8,723 nucleotides of DNA from SAT2750 sp964476375 (GTDB lineage Bacteria > Planctomycetota > Planctomycetia > Pirellulales > Pirellulaceae), in contig CAYYZW010000184.1 of assembly GCA_964476375.1 (NCBI GenBank), positions 1-8,723 on the forward strand, written 5' to 3'. Shown one piece after another: positions 1 to 6,655 of this stretch. Each line of letters begins with the position of its first letter. Position 1 is the first letter of the stretch. A program made the position numbers and the translations under genes. Below the pieces are notes generated by a model, which saw only the letters and a list, made by a program, of their open reading frames with translations, made no database searches and was not told the origin of the DNA.

Positions 1-1430
1 CTCGCCTGTTCCTGGTTGCCCCTCTCGTGCTTCTGGTGTGCAGCCCGGCCACGACTGCCGAACCGGAGTCCCGACCCAATATTGTTCTCTGCATGGCGGA
101 TGACCAGGGTTACGGGGATGTCGGTTATTACGGCGACCCCCTGCCACACACACCCAACCTGGATGCCATGTCACGTCAGGCCCTTCGCCTGGATCGTTTC
201 TATGCTGCCGCTCCCGTCTGTTCTCCCACGCGTGCCAGCGTCCTCACCGGCCGCCATCCCAACCGGCTCGGTTGTTTCAAGTGGGGATACACCCTGCGAC
301 CGCAGGAAATAACCGTCGCCGAATCCCTTCAAAAGGCAGGATATGCCACCGGGCATTTCGGAAAATGGCATCTCGGGTCGGTTCGGTCCAGCAGCCCCTG
401 CTGTCCCGGGACCAACGGTTTTGATGACTGGCTTTCAAGCCCGAACTTTTATGAAAATGATCCCTGGATGAGCGAGAATGGTCGTGCCATCCAGGTCGTC
501 GGGGAGAGTTCCGATATTGCCATGATGGCCGCGATCCGGTTCATCCGAGACAGCGCCGACAAGAAGAAACCTTTCCTTGCCGTCGTCTGGTTCGGTTCCC
601 CTCATTTACCGCACATCGCGGACCCGGCGGACAGGGTCCACTACAAGGACCAACCCGAACCGGTACAGAACTACTATGGCGAGATCACCGGTATCGACCG
701 GGCGATGGGAACCCTTCGCAGCGCCTTGCGTGTGATGGGCCTGGCCGAGAATACCATCGTCTGGTACACGAGCGATAACGGCGCCCAGACATCCGGCAAG
801 CGACCTGGCAGCAACGGCGGCCTGGCAGGCCGCAAGGGAACGCTCTGGGAGGGAGGAATCCGGGTGCCGACCATCATCGAGTGGCCCGCCACCATTACCA
901 GGCCGCGAACCAGCAACGTGCCCGGAAATACGTGTGACATCCTCCCAACCCTCCTGGACCTGGTCGGCATCGCACGTCCAGACGGCGCCCCGCCGCTCGA
1001 CGGCGTCAGTCTCCGCAGGCTCGTCGAAGGACAACCCTTTGAACGGAAAAAGCCGATGGGATTCTGGGACTACCCGGCCAAGGGGCGACCGGTTCGCAGT
1101 AGTGACCTGCTCAAGCAACTGGCCATAGAGCAGGAGGCGGGTACAGAGCGGCCAAGCAGCAAGCTGCACCCCGCGGAAGGCCAGATCGAAACGGACCTGG
1201 TGCCGAAACTCCAGGTCGGCCACGCCGCTTGGATGGAAGGCCCCTACAAGCTCCACCGGCTGGTCAGCAAGGAGGGCACGGCACGCTATCAGCTCTTCAA
1301 CCTGGAAAAAGACCGAGCGGAGAAGACGGACCTGGCAGCGACCATGCCGCAGCAGGTGGAGCGGATGAAAAAGGGCCTTGCTGCCTGGCAGAAATCCGTG
1401 ATCCAAAGCTACAAGGGTGAAGACTACTAG
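1..1430 (+). CDS. Secreted family S1 sulfatase, 5' end outside window
   Basis: Hydrolyses a sulfate ester, probably on a carbohydrate, outside the cytoplasm. The reading frame is open to the left edge (first full codon at base 3). The hydrophobic run RLFLVAPLVLLV before the Ala-rich stretch looks like the rest of a Sec signal peptide. The GTG at 27 would cut this signal in half, so the true start lies upstream. Core motifs are all present: the metal-binding Asp pair at 99-104 (MADDQGYGD); C-S-P-T-R with the formylglycine-precursor Cys at 219-221; GKWHLG with Lys 363-365 and His 369-371; SPH with His 603-605; SDNG with Asp 774-776 and Asn 777-779; and Lys 834-836 in GRKGTLWEGG. The C-terminus ends in a typical sulfatase tail (LFNLEKDRAEKTDLA). 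At least 475 residues fits a single-domain S1 enzyme of the GALNS/arylsulfatase A type. Family is certain; substrate is not. It converges on the next gene with 11 bp between the stops. Confidence 0.93.
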   Translation, partial: RLFLVAPLVLLVCSPATTAEPESRPNIVLCMADDQGYGDVGYYGDPLPHTPNLDAMSRQALRLDRFYAAAPVCSPTRASVLTGRHPNRLGCFKWGYTLRPQEITVAESLQKAGYATGHFGKWHLGSVRSSSPCCPGTNGFDDWLSSPNFYENDPWMSENGRAIQVVGESSDIAMMAAIRFIRDSADKKKPFLAVVWFGSPHLPHIADPADRVHYKDQPEPVQNYYGEITGIDRAMGTLRSALRVMGLAENTIVWYTSDNGAQTSGKRPGSNGGLAGRKGTLWEGGIRVPTIIEWPATITRPRTSNVPGNTCDILPTLLDLVGIARPDGAPPLDGVSLRRLVEGQPFERKKPMGFWDYPAKGRPVRSSDLLKQLAIEQEAGTERPSSKLHPAEGQIETDLVPKLQVGHAAWMEGPYKLHRLVSKEGTARYQLFNLEKDRAEKTDLAATMPQQVERMKKGLAAWQKSVIQSYKGEDY

Positions 1431-1441
1431 GGCACCGCCGC

Positions 1442-3601
1442 CTACTTGGCTACTTCGATCACCACCCTTTTGATCTGGCCGTCAAATTCGGCAGGTGCTC
1501 CATACCGGCCGACCGCCCCATTTGCATCGCGGCCCACCTGGAGTCCATCCTGTGGCATGCTGACCATCATCCCGGGAACCTTGCCCTCGATCACCAGGGC
1601 GGCACCGGCGGTCACCCGCACGCTCCCGTCCTTGCCCAGTGTGGCCGTGATTTCCACCGCTCCATCCGCGAGTGGCTGCTTGGCGGTCAGTACCGTCAGT
1701 TTTCCGGAATGGCGGGTGGCAATTTCCAGCAGCCCGTCACGAACATAAAGCGAGTACCCGTGCGCCGTCCCTCCCTGGGCAACAATCACGCCCTGGCTAC
1801 CGGGTTTTTCCAGCGAGGCGACAATGGAGATCTGTTTTTTTTCCACGTAAGGGGCCGCGTCCTGTCCCAGGTCCGCCCCGGCCTGAAGTTCAAAACGTTT
1901 CTGTTTCCGGTTCAAACTCACCTGCCCACGCCATGCACCCAGCGGCAACACCATCGCCCGTTCCGCCCAGGCATCCCAGGCGGCGGCCATCTGCTCAACC
2001 CGTGCCGGCATCTTCGTTGCCAGGTCATCCAGTTCCGAACGATCCTTTGTCATGTCATAGAGTTCCCACGGCCTGTTCTCCTTGGCCACAAGCTTCCAGG
2101 CCCCGTCCCGCACCGCTCGGTTCCCTTCATGTTCCCAGAAGATCGGTCGCTCTCGCTTCAGTGATTTCCCTGAAAATGCGGGGGCCAGGCTGGTCCCTTC
2201 CATCGCCGTGATCTTCTCGCCATTCACCTGCTGCGGGTAATTCACCTTCCCCAGGTCCACACAGGTGGCCATCATGTCAATCAGGTGGGCCGGCTGAGAA
2301 TCGAGCTTTCCATCTCGCTTGATTCCCCTTGGCCAATGAGCGATCAGCGGTGTGGCAATTCCTCCCTCATGGACAAAGTGCTTGTATTCACGAAAGGGGG
2401 TATTGGACACATTCGCCCAGTTGATCCCGTAGGCAATATATGTGTCCTCCGGCCCCGGCAGGATACCCGGGCCCTGCAGCGTCGGCACACCCGCCCGGTT
2501 CTGACGGGGGATGACATCTGTCCGTAACACGTCATCACCGATCCTGGCACGCGAGGGAGGCACGGGCCGCGTGAAATCCCCACGCCTGCCAACCGACTCC
2601 TGGCAGCCCCCGTTATCCTGGAAGAACATGATCAGCGTGTTGTCGAGCTGACCATTTTTTTCCAGGGCACCGACAATCCTGCCAATGCCCTGGTCCATAT
2701 TGTCAATCATGGCGGCGTAGACCTCCATGCAGGCCGCTTCCCACTCCTTCTGCTGCACCTTGTCCCAGTCTCCTACCTGCGGGGCCATTTCAAGTTTTGA
2801 ATCGATCAGGCCAAGCTGCTTCATCTTTTCATGCCGGCCTTCCCGGATCGGTGCATACCCCCCGTCGTAGCGCCCCTTGTACTTGGCAATGTCGCGGGGC
2901 AGGGCATGCATCGGCCAATGCGCCGCCGTGTAGGCGACATACATGAAAAACGGCTTGTCGGCATGCTCGCCCGCATGATCGTTGATATAGCGAACCGCAT
3001 GATCGCTGATCGCATCGGTATAATAGTATTCTTCTGGCTGGTAATCCTTGTCGTTAAATGGCGAGATCATGGTGTTGTCGCGTGTCAGCGTACCTGGATC
3101 AAAGAAGCTGCCGGCCCCGGTGATGGTCCCGTAAAAACGGTCAAATCCCCGCTGGGTGGGCCAGTTATCCTTGGGACCCTCGGGCTGGATATACTTGGTC
3201 ACGTGCCACTTTCCGGCCATGTAGGTACGGTAGCCTGCCGGCCTCATGGCCTCGGCGATGGTCACGCAGTTACGGTTCAGGTCCCCCCGGTAACCATCGT
3301 AACCACGGTCACTCATCATCCAGCCGATCCCACTCTGATGAGAGTAAAGGCCACTCAGGAGCGCCCCCCGAGTCGGGCAGCAGCGACCGGTGTTGTAGAA
3401 CTGCGTGAACCTCAATCCACCTGCAGCGAGCTGGTCCAGGTTCGGTGTCTGGATCTCGCCGCCATAGCACCCAATGTCCGAGTAACCCATGTCATCGGAC
3501 ATGACCAGAATGATATTGGGACGTTTGTCCTGCTGGGCCTCGGCACTGGCAATCCCCAGGAGTGGAAAAAGAACTGCCGCCGTGACAAAGAGACGTAGCA
3601 T
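1442..3601 (-). CDS. AtsA-like arylsulfatase (S1_4 type) with extra C-terminal domain
   Basis: Predicted exported sulfatase of 719 residues. The ATG at 3601 is chosen over a start at 3646 because GAGGAA lies 6 nt upstream and the protein then opens with a clean Sec signal (MLRLFVTAAVLFPLLGIASA, cleavage near residue 20-22). Residues 27 to about 551 follow the Pseudomonas arylsulfatase AtsA pattern. They include metal ligands D36/D37, C-C-P-T-R with catalytic Cys74, K131 and H133 in GKWHV, D329/N330 in FFQDNGG, and K407 before HEGG. The segments KGRYDGGY, MEVYAAMIDNMDQGIGR and GQLDNTL are also AtsA-like. Residues about 552-719 are an added region of alternating hydrophobic strands, ending in a sequence rich in Gly and Asp (VGRDANGAVGRYG); a concanavalin/LamG-like beta-sandwich is likely. 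Pseudomonas AtsA is about 536 residues, so this is a full enzyme plus an appendix. It is probably co-transcribed behind the gene at 3691-4947, 89 bp away. The natural substrate is unknown. Confidence 0.93.
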   Translation of the reverse strand: MLRLFVTAAVLFPLLGIASAEAQQDKRPNIILVMSDDMGYSDIGCYGGEIQTPNLDQLAAGGLRFTQFYNTGRCCPTRGALLSGLYSHQSGIGWMMSDRGYDGYRGDLNRNCVTIAEAMRPAGYRTYMAGKWHVTKYIQPEGPKDNWPTQRGFDRFYGTITGAGSFFDPGTLTRDNTMISPFNDKDYQPEEYYYTDAISDHAVRYINDHAGEHADKPFFMYVAYTAAHWPMHALPRDIAKYKGRYDGGYAPIREGRHEKMKQLGLIDSKLEMAPQVGDWDKVQQKEWEAACMEVYAAMIDNMDQGIGRIVGALEKNGQLDNTLIMFFQDNGGCQESVGRRGDFTRPVPPSRARIGDDVLRTDVIPRQNRAGVPTLQGPGILPGPEDTYIAYGINWANVSNTPFREYKHFVHEGGIATPLIAHWPRGIKRDGKLDSQPAHLIDMMATCVDLGKVNYPQQVNGEKITAMEGTSLAPAFSGKSLKRERPIFWEHEGNRAVRDGAWKLVAKENRPWELYDMTKDRSELDDLATKMPARVEQMAAAWDAWAERAMVLPLGAWRGQVSLNRKQKRFELQAGADLGQDAAPYVEKKQISIVASLEKPGSQGVIVAQGGTAHGYSLYVRDGLLEIATRHSGKLTVLTAKQPLADGAVEITATLGKDGSVRVTAGAALVIEGKVPGMMVSMPQDGLQVGRDANGAVGRYGAPAEFDGQIKRVVIEVAK

Positions 3602-3607
3602 GGTAGA

Positions 3608-3613
3608 TTCCTC
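3608..3613 (-). promoter_or_regulatory. Ribosome binding site of the AtsA-like sulfatase
   Basis: On the reverse strand GAGGAA precedes the ATG at 3601 by 6 nt. This is the strongest Shine-Dalgarno match in the window and it rules against the longer start at 3646. Confidence 0.7.
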
Positions 3614-3690
3614 AAGGGGTCCCAGGGTCTGGTTGAACCCTGTCAATATCGGGGGAAATCAAACGATGGTCAATCTGGCGAGCCTGATTG

Positions 3691-4947
3691 CTAGTCGTAC
3701 CAGAAAGTGGAACGCCGCGGTGCGCGGTACCGCACATCCAGGTGCGGTGTTTCCATCTTCGCCCCACCCACGGCAAGCGACTTCAGCCCCGCTTCCACCA
3801 GGCCGCTGGTCAACAGGGTTCGCTCCACCGGGTAAGGGGCCCTGCCGGTGACAAACATTTTCTCGGCATTTTCCATCAGGGCACCCGAGTAGACCACGTT
3901 CGGGTTGGGAGGAAGGTAGAAAAGCGTGGAGATCGGATCCGATTGCCCCCTGAGCCGCGCGGCAAAGGTAAAATCCCTTACCAGGCCGTTCATCAGTAAC
4001 ATCGTCCCCTTCACACCGTCGGCATACTCGAAACGGTAGCCAATCGGTTCCCGGCATAGTTCCTTCATCTGTCCGGGCGTTGGATAGCGATGGCTAAACT
4101 GGTCCTGCTGCAGCAGCGTCTGGCTACGGGACAAACATGCCTCGAACAATGCCGGATCCCATCCGCCGCCCGCCATCGCCTCCCACACCTGGGAACCCCT
4201 GAGCGCCTGCATCGAGACAACTCCTGTCTCCCCACCTCGCCGTCGTTCGAGCATGCACTGCATGGTCTCCAGCGCGTGAAAGTCATAAATATCCACCGGG
4301 CCATGGGCCACACACATCGCCTCCTCGACCTCCACGCCATAGGGCATCTCCAGCGAGGGCATTCGCCACGTGACCGGTAACGACGATCCCGCCAGGTACG
4401 GGAATTTGAGTTCCCGGGACACGTCCACCATTTCCCGGGCCCATTCAAATTTCCAGGAGAGGTGCTTGTCGTTAAAGACCGGTGTTGTCTTGCCGTCGTC
4501 ACGAAAGACCGCCTCGATCTGTTTGAAAAACTCGTATCGCGGGTACTGTTTTTGACCGATCTCGTTGACCGGGTAGTTTCCGTGTTCGCCGATATGCAAG
4601 ATAGCATCCACCGCCAGCCTGTCCCCTCCACAACGCAGGGCCTCGGCAATCGTGGGATAGATGGTGAATCCGAATTCAGCGGCCCGTCTTCTGCTCAGGT
4701 CTCCCTCGCCCTGCTGGTCCACAAAGGCCGAAACCACGTCAAACGGAGGACGGTGCCATTTCCCCCTCAGCGGGTACCCGACCAGGAAACGGGTGGCCAT
4801 GTGCCAGGCATGCGATCCTTCAAACCAGATATTGGTCACCACCGCCAGTTTCTTGCGGCGCGGAGAACCGGTGTCGCCCGGGAGCACCGCGGGGGCCGAA
4901 AGCAATCCGGCCGCAAGGGCCGCCTGAAATTCTCGTCGTGTCCACAT
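3691..4947 (-). CDS. Tat-exported protein, divergent Gfo/Idh/MocA-like
   Basis: A 418-residue protein whose exact function I cannot name. The ATG at 4947 is chosen because GGGAG stands 9 nt upstream and the protein then begins MWTRREFQAALAAGLLSAPA, a twin-arginine (Tat) signal with TRREF. A GTG at 4998 would bury it 17 residues in. After the signal, KKLAVVTNIWFEG and FDVVSAFVDQ look like the first strands of a Rossmann-type fold. YPTIAEALRCGGDRLAVDAI, IGEHGNYP, TPVFNDKHLSW and FPYLAGSSLPVTWR echo conserved blocks of Gfo/Idh/MocA oxidoreductases (VDAVLI, EHG, PVFxDKPLA, xxGSSxR). The usual GxGxxG nucleotide-binding loop is not visible at the N-terminus. Length fits that family. Tat export fits a protein that folds with a cofactor before export, although the NAD(P) site looks altered. 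It is first in the reverse-strand pair, upstream of an arylsulfatase, which suggests a role in processing a sulfated sugar. The existence of the gene is firm; the fold call is moderate. Confidence 0.75.
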   Translation of the reverse strand: MWTRREFQAALAAGLLSAPAVLPGDTGSPRRKKLAVVTNIWFEGSHAWHMATRFLVGYPLRGKWHRPPFDVVSAFVDQQGEGDLSRRRAAEFGFTIYPTIAEALRCGGDRLAVDAILHIGEHGNYPVNEIGQKQYPRYEFFKQIEAVFRDDGKTTPVFNDKHLSWKFEWAREMVDVSRELKFPYLAGSSLPVTWRMPSLEMPYGVEVEEAMCVAHGPVDIYDFHALETMQCMLERRRGGETGVVSMQALRGSQVWEAMAGGGWDPALFEACLSRSQTLLQQDQFSHRYPTPGQMKELCREPIGYRFEYADGVKGTMLLMNGLVRDFTFAARLRGQSDPISTLFYLPPNPNVVYSGALMENAEKMFVTGRAPYPVERTLLTSGLVEAGLKSLAVGGAKMETPHLDVRYRAPRRSTFWYD

Positions 4948-4956
4948 GGCGATATG

Positions 4957-4961
4957 CTCCC
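4957..4961 (-). promoter_or_regulatory. Ribosome binding site of the Tat-exported protein
   Basis: On the reverse strand GGGAG precedes the ATG at 4947 by 9 nt, supporting the start that places the twin-arginine motif at residues 4-5. Confidence 0.6.
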
Positions 4962-5121
4962 TTTTCCCGGAAAGTCCCAAGGATCTTTTGAACTCCACTG
5001 GAGATCATTGTGAAGCATCTTCTTGACAGCGTCCACTTGCCCCCACGAGTCAGTTGCGAGTCGCCGGTGGGGCGTTAAATTATAGGGAATGGACGTGCAG
5101 CCCTCCGCTGTCCCCCCCTGC

Positions 5122-5126
5122 AAGGA
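5122..5126 (+). promoter_or_regulatory. Ribosome binding site of the SGSH-like sulfatase
   Basis: AAGGA sits 8 nt before the ATG at 5135. It decides this start over an in-frame upstream start at 5054, which would add 27 non-signal residues. Confidence 0.65.
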
Positions 5127-5134
5127 TATCTCTC

Positions 5135-6655
5135 ATGAAACGCTGTGCGTGGCTCCTGCTTGTGTTCCTCGCCCTGCTCGTCCGGCCCTCCCTGGCCGCC
5201 GAGAAGAACATCATCTTTTTCATCACCGATGACGAAAGCCCGACCCTCGGCTGCTATGGCGACGAGGTCGCCCGCACGCCGCACATCGATGCCCTGGCCA
5301 ACGATGGCACCCTATTCCTGAACGCCTTTGCAACCACCGCCAGCTGCAGTGCCAGTCGCAGCGTCGTGATGTCGGGCCTGCACAACCACAAGAACGGCCA
5401 GTTCGGGCACCAGCATGATTTTCACAAGTTTGCCTCCTTCCATAATGTGCTGAGCCTTTCCATGCCACGGGTGATTGCCAACGCCGGCTATCGCACCGCC
5501 CAGATCGGCAAGTACCACGTGGCACCCGAGGAAGTCTACCGTTTTGAAACCTACCTCAAGGGACCAACCCGGAACGCCGTCCAGATGGCAGAAAACTGCC
5601 GGGAGTTCATTAACGACAAGACCGATGAACGTCCCTTCTTTATCTACTTTGCCACCAGCGACCCACACCGGGGCGGCGGCAAGGATGCCGATTCGCGTCT
5701 CGAACTGAAACCGGACCTGTTTGGCAATCGACCCAAGGACGGATCCCATTCCGGGGTCAAGGAGGAGTTCTTTGAGCCGGCCGCGGTACCGATCCCGAAA
5801 TTCCTTTCCGATACCCCGGAAACCCGTGAGGAACTGGCCCAGTACTACCAGTCCTGTTCACGGATTGACCAGGGACTGGGCAGACTGGTGACGATCCTCA
5901 AGGAGGCAGGCCTTTATGACAAGACACTGATCGTTTTTACCTCGGACCACGGGATGGCTTTTTCCGGTGGCAAGACAACCGTCTACGAGGGAGGACTGCG
6001 AGTCCCCTTCGTGGTACGAAATCCCTACCAGCCAAAGCGTGGTATCCGCAGCGAGGCTATGATCAGCCACATTGACATCACCCCTTCCCTGCTGGACTTC
6101 GCCGGGGGACTGGACGCCAAGACCAACGGGCCGGCAAAGCTCGTGGATGCCAACAAGTACTGGCGGGAGCGTGGCGAGAACCTCAAGGAGAATCGCAGCG
6201 GCCGGTTCACTTTCACCAGCTTCCATGGCAAGTCCTGGATCGACGCGCTTGGCAACCCCGAGGCGACGCACTGGGAGACCGTGTTTGCCTCCCACACTTT
6301 CCACGAGATCCAGATGTACTACCCGATGCGCGTCGTGCGAGACAAGCAATACAAGATAATCTGGAACATCGCCCACGGCATCCCCTACCCCTTTGCCTCG
6401 GATCTCTGGGCCGCATCCAGCTGGCAGGCGCAGTTTCGCAAGGGCAAGGACACTCCCTACGGTCAAAAAACGGTCGGCCAGTACATCCATCGCCCCCGGT
6501 TCGAGTTATTCCATATCGCCAGCGACCCGCACGAAACAACCAACCTGGCAGAGGATCCTGAATACGCAGAAGTCCTCAAGGAATACCAGCAGCGGCTGAA
6601 GGACTTCCAGAAACGGATGCATGACCCATGGATCCTCAAATGGAGTTACGAATGA
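5135..6655 (+). CDS. N-sulfoglucosamine sulfohydrolase-like (heparan N-sulfatase) sulfatase
   Basis: A 506-residue secreted S1 sulfatase resembling human SGSH (502 residues), which cleaves the N-sulfate of glucosamine in heparan sulfate. The ATG at 5135 has AAGGA 8 nt upstream and yields a Sec signal (MKRCAWLLLVFLALLVRPSLA, cleavage near 21-22); an in-frame start at 5054 lacks this. Positions parallel the human enzyme closely: D32/D33 (human 31/32), catalytic Cys71 in C-S-A-S-R (human Cys70), K126/H128 in GKYHVAPEEVY (human GKKHVGPETVY), H178 in DPHR (human 181), and D271/H272 (human D273/N274). K280 precedes TTVYEGG. C-terminal blocks YYPMRVVRD, HGIPYPFASDLW, DPHETTNLAEDPEY and MHDPWI also match. 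Two deviations stand out: Ala replaces Pro in the maturation motif, and His replaces Asn as the fourth calcium ligand. It is the first gene of a forward run and overlaps the next by 4 nt. N-sulfatase activity is inferred by homology; an O-sulfatase specificity cannot be excluded. Confidence 0.9.
   Translation: MKRCAWLLLVFLALLVRPSLAAEKNIIFFITDDESPTLGCYGDEVARTPHIDALANDGTLFLNAFATTASCSASRSVVMSGLHNHKNGQFGHQHDFHKFASFHNVLSLSMPRVIANAGYRTAQIGKYHVAPEEVYRFETYLKGPTRNAVQMAENCREFINDKTDERPFFIYFATSDPHRGGGKDADSRLELKPDLFGNRPKDGSHSGVKEEFFEPAAVPIPKFLSDTPETREELAQYYQSCSRIDQGLGRLVTILKEAGLYDKTLIVFTSDHGMAFSGGKTTVYEGGLRVPFVVRNPYQPKRGIRSEAMISHIDITPSLLDFAGGLDAKTNGPAKLVDANKYWRERGENLKENRSGRFTFTSFHGKSWIDALGNPEATHWETVFASHTFHEIQMYYPMRVVRDKQYKIIWNIAHGIPYPFASDLWAASSWQAQFRKGKDTPYGQKTVGQYIHRPRFELFHIASDPHETTNLAEDPEYAEVLKEYQQRLKDFQKRMHDPWILKWSYE
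6642..6645 (+). promoter_or_regulatory. Ribosome binding site inside the upstream gene's 3' end
   Basis: GGAG lies 6 nt before the ATG at 6652, within the last codons of the SGSH-like gene. Together with the ATGA stop/start overlap it indicates translational coupling, and it favours 6652 over the ATGs at 6628 and 6640. Confidence 0.6.

Larger units (their letters stand above)
4948..5134. promoter_or_regulatory. Divergent intergenic region, candidate promoters
   Basis: This 187-bp non-coding stretch lies between the starts of the reverse pair and the forward run, so it should hold both promoters. It contains the only AT-rich patch here, TTAAATTATA at 5075-5084. On the forward strand, TTGCGA (5054-5059) and TAAATT (5076-5081) are 16 bp apart, a plausible -35/-10 pair. 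On the reverse strand the same patch reads TATAAT (5084 to 5079), but no good -35 stands behind it. A perfect TTGACA at 5023-5028 (forward) lacks a matching -10. I saw no clear inverted-repeat operator. Planctomycete promoters are poorly defined, so these are candidates only. Confidence 0.4.

Noticed and set aside
9..41. Possible lipoprotein signal (LLVC) in the first sulfatase
   Set aside because: The residue before Cys is Val rather than Gly, Ala or Ser, and Leu precedes it, so the lipobox is not satisfied; an ordinary Sec signal fits better.
606..1406. 266-codon reverse open frame opposite the first sulfatase
   Set aside because: It lies wholly antisense to a gene with complete sulfatase motifs. 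Its translation has no recognisable domain or signal, and such frames are expected in high-GC coding DNA.
2831..3598. 255-codon forward open frame opposite the AtsA-like gene
   Set aside because: Antisense to the catalytic core of a clear sulfatase, with no recognisable motif, so it is a shadow frame.
3623..3642. Possible hairpin CAGGGT / ACCCTG between the two reverse-strand genes
   Set aside because: A 6-bp stem with an 8-nt loop and no T-run on either strand is too weak for a terminator; it is likely chance in the 5' leader of the AtsA-like gene.
4462..5013. 183-codon forward open frame across the start of the Tat-exported gene
   Set aside because: It overlaps a gene with a good ribosome site and Tat signal, and its translation is low-complexity Arg/Gly/Pro-rich.
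5023..5028. Perfect TTGACA -35 box on the forward strand
   Set aside because: No -10-like hexamer lies 15-19 bp downstream (the sequence there is CACGAGTCAG), so it is probably coincidental.
5858..6490. 210-codon reverse open frame opposite the SGSH-like gene
   Set aside because: It lies inside a gene that matches SGSH along its whole length; no ribosome site or domain was seen.
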